Shown: one piece after another, positions 54,110-64,000 of the stretch
How positions within the stretch are numbered: position 1 is the stretch's first letter
Layout of the letters: each line of letters begins with the position of its first letter
Origin: Zeus faber
Lineage: Eukaryota > Chordata > Actinopteri > Zeiformes > Zeidae
Direction: 5' to 3'
Assembly (NCBI GenBank): GCA_960531495.1
Contig: CAUIJY010000124.1
Coordinates: forward strand, 124,001-188,000
DNA: 64,000 nucleotides
Made by a program: the position numbers and the translations under genes
Notes under the pieces: generated by a model
The model's database searches: none
Told to the model about the DNA's origin: nothing
What the model saw: the letters and a program-made list of their open reading frames with translations, nothing else

Positions 54110-54585
54110 TTTAGTTCTGCTCTTTACACTCTCAAAGTCTTCTGACACATCTATCTATGAATTTGGGTCATACATTCTTAAGTGGGACCCATTGCACACT
54201 TCAGGGTCAGTTGGCAGCCTTGCCCTTTTTTTTGCATCATTTGAAAGTGGAGAATCAGAGCTTCCAAACAAGGTGTCCCTTGTGCAAATCAAGCAAATAT
54301 TTTTAAAGCTATGACTTAATATTGACAAGGTTGTGGCAAACTGTGATGCTGAGATAATCACTTCCAACTTTTACCCAGACTTGCTTTATTCAGCCAGCTC
54401 CCAGAATGCAAATGGGGTTGGCGGACAAACAAGGCCTCACGGCTTATTAACATAATGCTGAATGGGCCAATCACAAACAGAGTTGAACCTGTAAACAACA
54501 CAACTATTTTTGTTTTTAAAAAAGCTTTCATTTAAAAGTAAGAGTATAAATGTTTTATAAAAGTAGAATTATGTTGGAGTTTAAA
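54110..54585. other. no gene recognised
   Basis: Short frames (54096-54314, both strands) lack motifs. Confidence 0.4.
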
Positions 54586-54589
54586 GGTA

Positions 54590-54960
54590 CGGACAACTCA
54601 ACAAAATGTAGAGTTAATCAACAATTTGAGTCTCAGAAAACCTGAACTCTGAATATCTGTCATCAACCTTTATGGACTTCATCACGTCATCAACTTCTTC
54701 CATTGTAAAAACAACGGGTGTATCGTCGGTCTCCTAAAGTGATTTTTGAAAATATTCCATTTCATCGTCACATTCAGGTTGAAATCCGCTATTTGAAATG
54801 TTCTCCAAGTCCGGGATAATATCAGATTCAGCGGCTCTGTCAGAAAACTGAGCATCATTACGGAAAATTTATTCCAGTATGCACTGCTAACACTGACTTG
54901 GATCTATCGCACTGGTCAGATTAAGGTCCGAGATGTCATTCAGACCTTCCCCTACACGCT
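54590..54960 (-). pseudogene. paralogue fragment of the ORF at 58693-59127
   Basis: Minus strand colinear with 58750-59050 at roughly 75-80 percent: both encode a 'DD..FQPEC'-type acidic stretch around 'SDIIPDLENI' versus 'SDIILDSENK', preceded by an 'ISDL.LTSAIDPSQC' segment. Several stops. It supports the 58.7 kb frame being a real repeated coding unit. Confidence 0.5.
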
Positions 54961-54964
54961 TTGA

Positions 54965-55055
54965 AATTATGGCGTTAGTTTCTCCTTAAAATATTACCAG
55001 CAGTCAATTACATTTTAGAGCCGTTTCCTCTTTTCATTGGAATTTTTCTATATTT
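54965..55055 (+). repeat. tRNA-Ser unit spacer fragment
   Basis: 'gtttctccttaaaatat', 'agcagtcaattaca', 'cattggaattttt' match the spacers at 16.3-16.85 kb; no tRNA body attached. Confidence 0.5.
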
Positions 55056-55059
55056 ATAT

Positions 55060-55688
55060 ATTATTATCATTAAATAATCTCAGGAATGTTCAATTCATCT
55101 AGCTATTCTCCAGGCATTGACTGTGTAATGGACCACGACACAGCGGGAGAAGAGACAGATGCCCCATGCTGGTAACAATAGACATTTCAGCGTGTCTTCA
55201 GCTGTTTCCAGTGGTGATTGCTGTGTTTAAACATTTGCAAATATAAAGAATGTACATTTCTGCGACTCTATGGTAAGAGACACATCTGAGACATCCACTC
55301 TGCTTGAGTTCTAGGCCTCTTTGAGGGAGGCAAAGTTTCCAAACACAAAACAACCCTGACAAATATTAACCATAGTTTTACCATGGTAAGCGGACATATG
55401 GTTAACTGTGGTTTTTGACGGAGAGAAGAACCATGGTTATACTATGGTAAAATCACACTATACTATGTTTTTCCTACAGTATCTCCACTACTTGGCTCCA
55501 TAGTTTACCAGGGTTTAACATCTGTTTATCCCATCACCATGCTTTTACTTAACATAGCTGGTTTCACAAAGGGTTATTTTTTGTCTTTGTAGTGCATAGA
55601 AATGGGAATTTTATTATTGATCACAATGAATCACATTTAATTTGCTACATTGGAATATATAACAAAAACCAATCCCACTACTTCATGC

Positions 55689-55690
<2 letters not shown>
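55060..55690. other. no gene; cluster of CCATGG-centred palindromes at 55365-55460
   Basis: The motif ACCATGGTTA and variants (TTTACCATGGTAAGC, AACCATGGTTATAC, CTATGGTAAAA) recurs about five times in 100 bp, like the inside of a fish MITE. Termini were not found. Confidence 0.4.

Positions 55691-55691
<1 letters not shown>

Positions 55692-55780
<89 letters not shown>
55692..55780. repeat. (CT)n microsatellite
   Basis: About 44 uninterrupted CT dinucleotides. Confidence 0.98.
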
Positions 55781-55782
<2 letters not shown>

Positions 55783-56640
55783 TGATTCTCCAGAGTGTGA
55801 ATGTAAATGATTTCTGAGTCAATTAGAACAAGTCCTCCCATTGTAAATATAACTCCTGTTGTCTTTTGAGATGTCTTTGGGCTGTGGATAGGAGCACGGG
55901 GTTCCTCTCACCAAGGTGGTGGAGGCTTGTTCCCTCTATCTCTTTGGTGAGCATATTCTTCATGTCTAAAAGAGAAAATAAACATTCAAATGCTTCTTTT
56001 AAGCTTTAAATAACTGCAAAAACCTTGACCACCGCTTTGGAGTTACAGCTGACTCCAAATACAGGGGAAAGAATTGGCCACAGCGCATTACAAGTACATA
56101 AAACATCTCAAACACACATTACTCACATTATGAGCTTGAGTCCATGTAAGTCCGTCCTTCCTAAGGTTCCTTGGGGACAATGTTCTCCATAAGGACACAA
56201 GTGAACACTGTGGTGAACATAGAGATTGGAAAAGTGAATCGCCTGTGAAAATTAACTGATTGATTACAGGTGTGTTCGTGCTGTGCGTCACAAATATATA
56301 GACGCTGTGGACCAGCATGTGTGTTTGGTCTATGGAGCGTTTGTGTTTCTGCGGCTTGCCACTCATCGGGTGGGATGCTGTCGTTTGTAGCTGTTTAAGG
56401 CTGCCAGCGATGAAGACAGTAAGAGCAGGGGGTTAGATGTTTCAACGCAAGGAGGGGAGGTCTGCTGCCTCCTGTAGATAGTTATACTGCCCTCCTATGG
56501 CCCAGCCCCTATAAGAGGGCAGCCGCTGCCACTCCTGTAGCCCAGCCCTAACTAAGCACACTGCACCACCATGCATCGAAACCGAAAAACACAAAACTAC
56601 ACATAAGAAAATACAGAACCAAACCCAACACTAGTCATAC
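55781..56640. other. no gene recognised
   Basis: Frames present on both strands without motifs. Confidence 0.35.
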
Positions 56641-57165
56641 AACCCCAACACAATGTCTCCCGGCTTCTCATCCATCAGGTCAGCCCAGGAATAAGACCCG
56701 TTGTTGGGGGAAGCAGGGGAACTCACCTGCCCCTCGTGACCGTCATTCCACAAAGTGGAGAGACAGCCCCCGAGGGAGGGGGATCTCCCCCAGACCACCC
56801 ACCCCAAGTCCCCGTCTGCCACCTCCTTCAGCTTCTTGGGCGCCTCCATTCCTGGCTGGCGGTGATCCCCTCTTCCTCTGAGCCACTGCCAGGGCCTCTG
56901 GCCCAGAAGGATCTGCAAGTGGAGTCGCAACTGGGTAGGCCACCGCTGGAACAGCCGCCGCAGTTAGGGACACCGCCAGATGCGACGCCACAGGGGGAGA
57001 TGCCGCAGGTGGAGCCACCACAGGGACAGCCGCCCCAGGAGCCGCTGCCACAGTTGGAGCTGCCGTCAGATTAGCTGCAGCAGGGAGTCCCGCCCCAGGA
57101 GGAGCTGACGGTGTGGGAGCAAATGCTGAAGGGGCCACCGTAGGAGGAGCCAAGACCACCACATG
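56641..57165 (-). other. GC-rich low-complexity coding-like block
   Basis: Open on both strands: minus 56743-57162 is Ala/Pro/Val-rich, plus 56736-57074 is Pro/Gln-rich; a second minus frame (56631-56930) ends 'EKPGDIVLGLYD'. Units at 56930-57130 resemble those at 4012-4160. The last motif hints at a multi-copy element protein, but I cannot identify it. Confidence 0.3.
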
Positions 57166-57169
57166 TGTC

Positions 57170-57799
57170 CTGCATGTTTTTATAATATTGGAGTTTGTTT
57201 ATTACAATGTAACCTGTATTATGGATGAATATCCTGTACTCTACACTAGATATTTTTAGCAAGACATATTACTTTGATTTGCTATTGTTTTCTTTGAGTT
57301 GTCTGTAATAGGATGAAGTGAATACATTGGGACCTCAGGTATTTTCTTTTTTTACGGTTTTTGAGGGACATTGGTTCTAGGCAGGGAAAGGTCCACTGGA
57401 AGGTCTGATGGGTCCGACCAGCCTGACTTTGGACAAATGTTTTGATTTATTTCTGAGGTTCTAAATGTATGCACTAATATGTAACATCCTATACAGTTTT
57501 ATAAACCCTTCGTCTTTTTCTGTTAATTGATTTGGAGTACCATAGGTGGTTGCCTGGGGCAGAGGGACTGTGAGAGAATTTTCCTGTCTTGTTTGTTTGC
57601 TGGATGTTCTCAGAAAGGAAGCTGCCAGATGGGATTTTCGCTCTCACACTCCACAAATTTACTGTATTGCTACGACTAAGCATGGTAAGAAGGGTATATT
57701 TTAATCGATTCTTTGTTTGTTATTAAGTGATTTTTATTAAGCCAATTAACATCATAAGTTCATTTACTCTTCTCTCTGTCGAGACTTTGTATAGTCTCG
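57170..57799 (+). other. ERV non-coding 3' region
   Basis: Colinear with 33640-34182 ('gtttattacaatgtaacctg', 'tgggacctcagg', 'gtggttgcctggggcagagg'). Ends in hairpin CGAGACT-TTGTAT-AGTCTCG (57780-57799). Confidence 0.7.
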
Positions 57800-57809
57800 A
57801 AGGGGGGAA
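57800..57809 (+). promoter_or_regulatory. polypurine tract of the ERV
   Basis: AAGGGGGGAA directly before the LTR and after the hairpin, as at 34183. Confidence 0.7.
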
Positions 57810-57811
57810 TA

Positions 57812-58246
57812 TGAGGTGTCTGAATGAGGGCCCTGGGTTCTCGAGAATCAGAGCCCATTGTATAGTGATTGTATCGTATAATTACTAACTTATGTTACTT
57901 TTAATTAATTGCTTCCAGGTCATACGGAGAGCGACAATAACAACGTGTCTATTTAGAGGCCCGTATGAGAACGAATGTAGGGAGGCCTCCAGCCTGGCCA
58001 GAGGAGGAAATGTGTAGATTTACGTCGGACAAGTGCTGAACTGTGACCTATGTATTGTGACCAGATGGGCTACGTGATCTCCGTACTAGTATATAGGACA
58101 AGTCTTTTACTTCAGTCAACAGAGAAAACTTCCGGCTTTGTTCTCTCCTGGACGTTCTATGCCAAGTCCGGTTTGATGCTGATTCGTGTAATAAAATTAT
58201 TATTTTAATCAAGTCAGCGTTAGTGGAGATTCCTTCTTCATCAACA
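57812..58246 (+). repeat. ERV LTR
   Basis: TGAGGTGTCTGAATGAGGGC to CTTCATCAACA, about 435 bp. TATATAGG at about 58091 is TATA-like and AATAAA lies at about 58189. Shares its start and its last 130 bases with 34196-34756 but differs in U3, so it is a sister subfamily. It resembles 9815-10183 in the middle part. Confidence 0.8.
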
Positions 58247-58264
58247 CATCAAAATCATCCAGAA

Positions 58265-58305
58265 ACTACACTATCTATCTATCTATCAAACTATCTATCT
58301 ATGTA

Positions 58306-58336
<31 letters not shown>
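58265..58336. repeat. (CTAT)n/(CTGT)n microsatellite
   Basis: Compound tetranucleotide tract. Confidence 0.95.
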
Positions 58337-58337
<1 letters not shown>

Positions 58338-58359
58338 GGGGCAACTCAACCTACCTCTA

Positions 58360-59127
58360 GGGATCAGTGCTTTCCTGTAGTTGCACCACACAGATGCCTC
58401 TGTGACACAGGGTGGCAACAGCTTTCCAGCTACATTTTTCTGATTCGGATGGCATCCCGGCAATACTATAGCATGGTCCTCAGCATAGTTTGTGATGAAG
58501 GCGACCACTTTTTGGCATTTTCTTGTTGTCTGAAGTCACTTCACTGCGTATCCCATTGCAGAATAGCTGTCCCATGATAAACATGTCTGTTTCCTGCTTT
58601 GGTAAGGCTGCTATCATGTAGCTTGATCCATAGAAAAAATCAGTATCCAATTTCTTTGTACATGATTACTGGTCAAGCCTGCCATTTTCTTTTCACCCCT
58701 GGCTGCATTTGCAGGTAAACTTGAGAATCTTGTCCATTGCTACTTGGTCATAATCTGCATTACCGACCTCAACCGACTTCATCACGTCATTAACTTCTTC
58801 CGTTGTAACAACAACAACGGGCGTCCCCTCTGGGGGTTCTTGAAAATATTCAGTTTCATCATAACATTCAGGTTGAAATCTTTTGTTCTCCGAGTCCAGG
58901 ATAATATCAGATGCAGCAGTGCATTTTTTTTTTTCCGTGTTGCTGTCGGAGAACTGACTATCATGGTGGAAGATGTAGACCAGAATGAGCTGCTTACACT
59001 GACTTGGATCTATCGCAATGGTCAGTTTAAGGTCCGAGATATGATTTAGAGCTTCCATAACAGCACCGAGATTAAAGTTTTCACAGACAAGTGAAACTGA
59101 GGAATCTTCGTGCTGCGCTTTAACCAT
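58360..59127 (-). pseudogene. transposase-associated multi-copy ORF
   Basis: The minus frame 58693-59127 (144 codons) is acidic and ends 'ILKFTCKCSQG'. Downstream on the same strand, in shifted frames, come 'FYGSSYMIAALPKQETDMFI' and then 'VVAFITNYAEDHAIVLPG' and 'LLPPCVTEASVWCNYRKAL' (58360-58530). The last motif set is familiar from uncharacterised fish and cnidarian multi-copy proteins thought to be transposase-like; 'KCSQG' fits a Cys-containing lead. A second copy of the N-terminal part is at 54.6-54.96 kb. Broken by shifts near 58690 and 58530. No catalytic residues can be assigned. Confidence 0.5.
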
Positions 59128-59149
59128 CTGTTTACGGAAGTGATGTCAG

Positions 59150-60500
59150 CTCTTTTGTTCTTTGTGGGTTATACCCCTGCACAACAATGGATCCAGGTGT
59201 GTGTTAAAGTAGTAAGATTAAAAAGTTTAACTCTATAAAAAACGGTTTCACAATGTGTCTTCACATCACATGGAATATGGAGGAATGATCTTCACCTCGA
59301 CGGTTGATTTAAAGGGAACAATTGATCAGTGTTGTTCAGCACTGTTCAGCAGCTCTGTGAACTGTGTTTCCCCATGAACAGTTTAACATGTATGTACACT
59401 TTATAAGTCAAACTCAGTTTTGAAAATACGTTGAGAGATGAAAAAAAACACACAAAGGAACAATCTAATTTTCCTGCTAGAAAGGTTTTTTCAACTTATT
59501 TGGCTGCTCATGGTGATTTTAGAAATGCACAAGATTGCGGGATTGCTGTGGTGGGTCACATTTTTTGTCTTGCAGTTGACTCTCAATATGTGAGATTGGT
59601 TGGTGAGATGCGATTTAGGCTCAACTTGGGATGCCATTGCCAGCAAGGACGAAATGTGTGACACGGTGTGTCATGGCTGGTCCCCTCTTTGTGTCTTTGG
59701 GGGTTTTTTCTACCAAATAAACAATTTAATTTGTTTGTGGTACTAAGGAACTTGAGCCAGATTTACACTGAATCAGCCAAAAACTCAAGAAGTCCAATTC
59801 ATTTCCTTGGAGAGTCGAAAACCGCATGCAGAAAGCCCTGACACTCTCGGGTCTGGAATTCCTTGAAATTTGACAACCCTTGTGAAAGTTTTGGTTCCGA
59901 TGCTGCTGCGCCTCAAGCCCAGCGGTGTGCCTTACAAGCTCATTAGGCTTCGATTCAGAGAGCGAGCGTGTGAATCTTTGACTCTCAAACTGAAAATAAC
60001 TACTGAAGATTAAATTAATGTGGGCAAAAGGTCAAGTCATTTGGCATAATTCATATTGGATGTGACTGATTCACACTTGGCGGTATTCCTGTGAAAATTC
60101 CATTCACAACTCAAAGCCAAACCGACTCTTCTGACTCTCATTGGTCGTTCACATCCTCCCTCACTCACTATGCCTTACACAAACTGAATCAAATTAATGA
60201 AGTCAAAGAATTGAACAAATAATTTTACCGAGTCACTCTTCAACGAACTAATCCCACAAAAGAGTCAAACTTTTAATCACTAATTTGTACCTGGTGGAAA
60301 AGCGGCGCTTTTTCTTTCTTTGACCATTAGACATCTGCAGTGGTTTCTTGTGTCTATCTCTCCAGAGACCTTGTACACACTCACACACACTCTCCTCTTG
60401 ACCCCACAAATCGATCAGCCGCTGGTAGTTTGTCCTGGACAAGCTCAAATTTCCTCTCTTATTACGGAGGATTGATGTTAGCAGTGGAGTTAAAAGAGTG
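59150..60500. other. no gene recognised
   Basis: Frame 59431-59661 (76 codons) has no motif. 59750-60250 is unremarkable. Confidence 0.4.
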
Positions 60501-60600
<100 letters not shown>

Positions 60601-60879
60601 AACACAAATACATTCACACTCACACATAAACACAAATACATTCACACTCAGCATATGCCCAAAACACACACCAAAAATGAATATGTATCTCACAGCCATA
60701 CTTAACACACCACTCAGGTGCTCACATTCTCATAGACATGCAGATGTACAATGCCCCCCACCCCCCGACACACACACATACAGACACACAAGTTGATACA
60801 CACACATACACACACTGAATAAACTCAACAACGTAACACACACGTAATTTACAAAACACACACCTACACGAAGATGACC

Positions 60880-61450
60880 AGGACATAACCAGCTCACCTT
60901 GACCTCAACTCAAGTAGACAGCCAGAGCTCTGGCCAATCATGATGGCCTGGTAATTGGTTGGATGTGCATGAAGGGGGTGTGCCCTCAATTAACAGCTAG
61001 GCCACTTGTTACACGAACACACACACAAGAACCCCAATGTTCAAAAAGCCTTTTGCAAGGGTGGATAATGAAGAGGGTTCATCCACCATGGAACACCGTT
61101 AACCACTGGAGAGGTTAAGGGAGATAGATGGAGAGAGAGATTGGGGTAAGGTGGAGGTGGGGTTGCTTCTCGCCAGAGGTATGTAATTAATTATGAACTC
61201 TCACCTGCCCCAGCCAAGAGTGGATGTAACTGGTCAAAACTGTTCCTCAGCTTTCTTGTAAGTTATATCCAAGGAAATTCTACTCATACATCGTACTCTG
61301 TTTTTCATGATGTGGTGCAATTAACTTCACCACTTTACATCTTTTCACTAACATCTGGCTGCTAGAGAGAACTCTAAGGACCTGTTTGAAGACATTCCAA
61401 CAATATTTTATGCCAACCTATCCAACAAAAACTTTGACAGTAGTCAGCCA
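60880..61450. other. no gene recognised
   Basis: Unassigned; the last 80 bases may be the 5' edge of the L2 element. Confidence 0.35.
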
Positions 61451-61477
61451 ACATGATAACAATGGTTTATCTCCAGA

Positions 61478-62981
61478 TTGTTGTCTGGACAACAAATCCA
61501 AAGCCTCCACCTGCTCCCTGGACCCTATGCCAACGGCATTGGCATAGGGTCCAGGGAGCTCTGCCCCTCCATCACAGACATAATCAACTCCTTCCTAGCA
61601 TCTGGTACAGTTCCCCCCAGTCTCAAAATTGCCTCCATCACTCCCATCCTGAAGAAGCCTGGTCTGGACCCTGACGATCTTAACAACTACCGGCAGATCT
61701 TCAACCTTCCATTCCTCAGTAAGGGCCTGGAAAGAGCAGTGGCTGCCCAGCTCCATCAACATCTGTCCAACCATGAGCTCTACGAACCCCTGCAGTCAGC
61801 CTACAGAACACACCACAGCACAGAGACCGCCCTAATCAAGATTACCCACAACCTCCTCCTCGCTGCAGGCACCAGAAACATCAGTATCCTCATCTTCCTC
61901 GACCTTTCCGCTGCTTTTGACATGCTTTCCCACACAATCCTCCTCAAACGCCTATCCGACCTCCTTGGCATCACTGGAACAGCTCTGTCATGGTTTCACT
62001 CATATCTATCAAATAGAACTCAGTTTGTCAAGATCAAGGCTTCTCCTCCCCCCATTCCCCAGTTAACCATGGCCTCCCTCAAGGCTCTGTGCTCGGTCCA
62101 ACATTCTTCACCATCTATCTGCTCCCCCTCAACTCCCACTGCTACGCTGACGATACACAGCTTTATCTCAGAACCTCACCATCCAATCTGCTCCCCCCAC
62201 AGTCTCTGGTCAACTGCCTTCATGCCATAAAAACCTGGATGACAACAAACCTACTCCAACTCAACAGCAAAAAGTCAGAGCTCATGGTTGTGGCCCCAAA
62301 GCCGCTGCTCCGGAAGGTTGGAGATCTCCTTCTCCTCGTCGGCGGCTGTTCCATCAAAACATCTCCCGAGGTCTGCAACCTGGGTGTTATCCTGGACTCT
62401 ACCCTCTCCTTTCAGTCACATATCAAATCCATCACCAACTCCGCCTTCTATCACCTCAAAAACATCTCAGTCTCTCCCTCTCAGACCCCGTGGCTGAAAT
62501 CCTCATCCACGCTTTCATCACCTCCGGGTTGGACTACTGTATTGGAGTCCTGTCCGGGTTTTCCAAAAAAGCCCTGGAAAGGCTCCAGTATGTGCAGAAC
62601 TCAGCTGCCAGGGTTGACACCCACACCAAGCCCTGGCAGCACATCACCTCCACCCTCATTCACCTTCACTGGCTCCCAGTCAAGTTCCGCATCTCCTACA
62701 AACTTCTCCTCCTCAGATGCCAATCCCTTCATGCACTCGGCCCCCAATACCTGTCCGACCTCCTCTACCAACACAATCCATCCCGGAACTTGCGTTCCTC
62801 AAACATGGGTCTGCTGTCCATCCCCCGTACCAGATTAAAAAATTCCGGGGACAGAGCTTTCAGTGTGGCAGCACCCACCCTATGGAACTCTGTCCCTCCC
62901 GTAATCCCTAACGCCCCAACCCTGCACACTTTCAAAACAACCCTCAAGACCCACCTTTTCACCATGGCCTTTCCCCATTAG
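61478..62981 (+). pseudogene. L2 ORF2: RT and C-terminal domain, frameshifted
   Basis: Frame 1 (61478-62230): 'ITDIINSFLASGTVPPSLKI', 'DPDDLNNYR', 'STETALIKITHNLLLAAG', motif A 'LIFLDLSAAFDMLSH' with its Asp kept. Frame 2 (62089-62838): 'CYADDTQLYLRTSPSN' (YADD) and the thumb. Frame 3 (62490-62981): 'FITSGLDYCIGVLSGFSKKA', 'HLHWLPVKFRISYKLLLL', then 'APTLWNSVPPVI' and 'LKTHLFTMAFPH' stop. Frameshifts near 62075 (before the GLPQGSVLGP motif) and near 62480. The segment before 61560 is altered by an inverted repeat. Confidence 0.88.
61513..61559. repeat. perfect 21-bp inverted repeat, 5-base spacer
   Basis: GCTCCCTGGACCCTATGCCAA, spacer CGGCA, then its exact reverse complement, inside the L2 RT coding region. 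Confidence 0.95.
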
Positions 62982-63147
62982 TTAGTTGGTTTAGATATTC
63001 CTTTGTTTTGTTTTGGTTCCTCTATCCCTTAATCTGCCACCCCCTTGCCCCTCTCCTGTAAAGCCATCTTGGGTTCTTTAAAAGGTGCTCTACAAATTTA
63101 AGTGAAGTTATTATTTTAGATGATCTTATCAGAATGCAGAAAAAGGT

Positions 63148-63720
63148 GTGTATGAATACAGTATGTCGATGAAAAGAGGGGCAAAGGATGAGGACGGCCT
63201 GTGGAGGGCCCAGGATGGACAGTTTGTGGCTCCTACAGTATTACGAGGAATTCTCATTACTGAGGCACATGGTTTTGACCATTGTGCAAGGGGGGAAGTG
63301 GTAAGGAGAAATAAAAAGCAAGGATTTTGGTCTCCATATGATGATATTGGTCTCACGTCTACAATGAATGGTAGACGTGCGTCTGGCTGAATGTGAAGTA
63401 TGTGCCCAAAATAACATGCAAAAAGGCATCACTACCCCTTAAGACATATTCCAACACCAGAAGTACCTGGATTATGTGGATATGATAAAAAAGGTATGGT
63501 AATGGTCAAAGGTATATGCTAGTGATAGCAGACTGATTCATTAGATGGGTGGAAGCTGTTCCATCAGCAGAGTTGGGAGCAGGGACAGTAATAAAGTTCA
63601 TGACTACCTAGATTTGGTTTTCCAACAGAGATCAGCTCAGATAATGGATAATCATTCTTACAGAAGGCAGTGAAACAAGTGATGCAGCACCTGAGAATAA
63701 GCAAAGGCATGTCACATGAA
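63148..63720 (+). pseudogene. pol: ERV integrase fragment
   Basis: Frame 63148-63390: 'DGLWRAQDGQFVAPTVLRG' and the HxxxH of the zinc-binding domain ('HGFDH'), then 'GFWSPY'. A shifted frame supplies 'CPK' and the entry to the catalytic core; 'FIRWVEAVPSAELGAGTVI' lies at about 63540. Related to, but diverged from, the integrase at 32.3 kb. Multiple stops. Confidence 0.65.
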
Positions 63721-64000
63721 TGCATGTCCCAAAGGAAAGGCCTCTGAAAAGCCAGAGGGGTGAGGGGCTCACTTTGAGTGACCTGTGACCTCCCTCAGAG
63801 GTAGAGAGGGCTCCGATGTAATTATCTCCATATGGTGGAAAACTTTGAAAAATTGGAAGAAAAGGAGGAGTTAATGCATCGAAAAGAATATATCACTTTG
63901 TGAAGTTAAGAGTTTTCATCGTACTCTGCAGACCTCACTCAGACTGGTTCTCTCTTCATGAAAAGTATTATCCGTGTATCCAACTTACCTCAAGTGCTGC
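63721..64000. other. ERV-like flank, no intact gene
   Basis: Some further integrase-like residues may continue in broken frames, but nothing can be assigned firmly. Confidence 0.3.

Larger units (their letters stand above)
61460..63118 (+). mobile_element. L2 LINE, 5' truncated
   Basis: RT and C-terminal coding in three plus frames, then the classical L2 tail 'tgtaaagccatcttgggttc' + 'aaggtgctctacaaattt' + 'ttattatttta'. Distinct family from the L2-like element at 25.2 kb, which has another tail. Confidence 0.9.

Noticed and set aside
55592..55822. Ser-Leu / Arg-Glu repeat frames
   Set aside because: Translations of the (CT)n tract.
56743..57162. Ala/Pro-rich 139-codon minus frame as a host gene
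   Set aside because: Low-complexity, open on the opposite strand as well, no start context or splice signals, and related to another repeat at 4.0 kb.

Overview
The window looks like nuclear DNA of a teleost fish. It is almost wall-to-wall transposable elements and decayed tandem repeats. It carries several non-LTR families typical of fish (a Rex1-like CR1-group family and L2-clade elements), a tRNA-derived SINE that shares its 3' tail with one of the L2-like LINEs, Ty3/gypsy copies, several copies of an endogenous retrovirus (ERV) family, two hAT DNA transposons with exact or near-exact 8-bp target duplications, and long (CA)n, (CT)n and (TA)n tracts. Species cannot be fixed from sequence alone. 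I find no convincing intact single-copy host protein gene; the longest open frames belong to transposons.

Layout. 1-2402: Ty3/gypsy on the minus strand (LTR, gag, protease, RT running off the left edge). 4.0-6.2 kb: degenerate tRNA-bearing repeat blocks. 6.3-9.5 kb: a diverged tandem repeat split by an internally deleted Rex1-like element, plus further Rex1-like pieces. 9.8-12.8 kb: minus-strand ERV (LTR, env, integrase end, RT/RNase H). 13.4-18 kb: Rex1-like RT fragment, a 580-bp block duplicated 27 kb away, a decayed tRNA-Ser tandem array split by an LTR with a tRNA-Lys-type primer site, and a telomere-motif-bearing repeat. 18.0-20.9 kb: a second ERV env split by a hAT. 22.2-27.5 kb: tRNA-Pro relic, second gypsy copy, esterase-type LINE ORF1, SINE, and an ERV LTR split by an L2-like element. 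28.3-30.5 kb: the best Rex1-like copy. 31-34.8 kb: plus-strand ERV with gag, integrase and a 3' LTR split by a SINE. 35.9-39.9 kb: coiled-coil pseudogene, L1-like endonuclease start, an uncharacterised multi-copy gene fragment, and an RT fragment split by a SINE. 40-44.8 kb: ERV end, then tRNA-Leu, tRNA-Gly and tRNA-Val repeat blocks with a hAT inside; one tRNA-Leu(CAG) still folds perfectly. 45-47.9 kb: a broken spliced gene of a fish multi-copy family. 48.5-52 kb: an LTR-like end and a long AT-rich stretch. 52.6-54.1 kb: duplicated units carrying tRNA-Pro/tRNA-Gln relics. 54.6-59.1 kb: two copies of a transposase-associated ORF and another ERV 3' end. 61.4-63.1 kb: an L2 element. 63.1-63.7 kb: another ERV integrase fragment.

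How it fits together. Order of insertion is readable: L2-like and SINE into ERV LTRs, hAT into env, hAT into a tRNA-Val unit, Rex1-like into the tandem repeat, and an LTR element into the tRNA-Ser array. The most distinctive property is the accumulation of decayed tRNA-gene repeat units of at least six types (Leu, Gly, Val, Ser, Pro, Gln), suggesting a degenerate tRNA-repeat island later colonised by retroelements. Family names come from memory of conserved motifs; no database search was possible.
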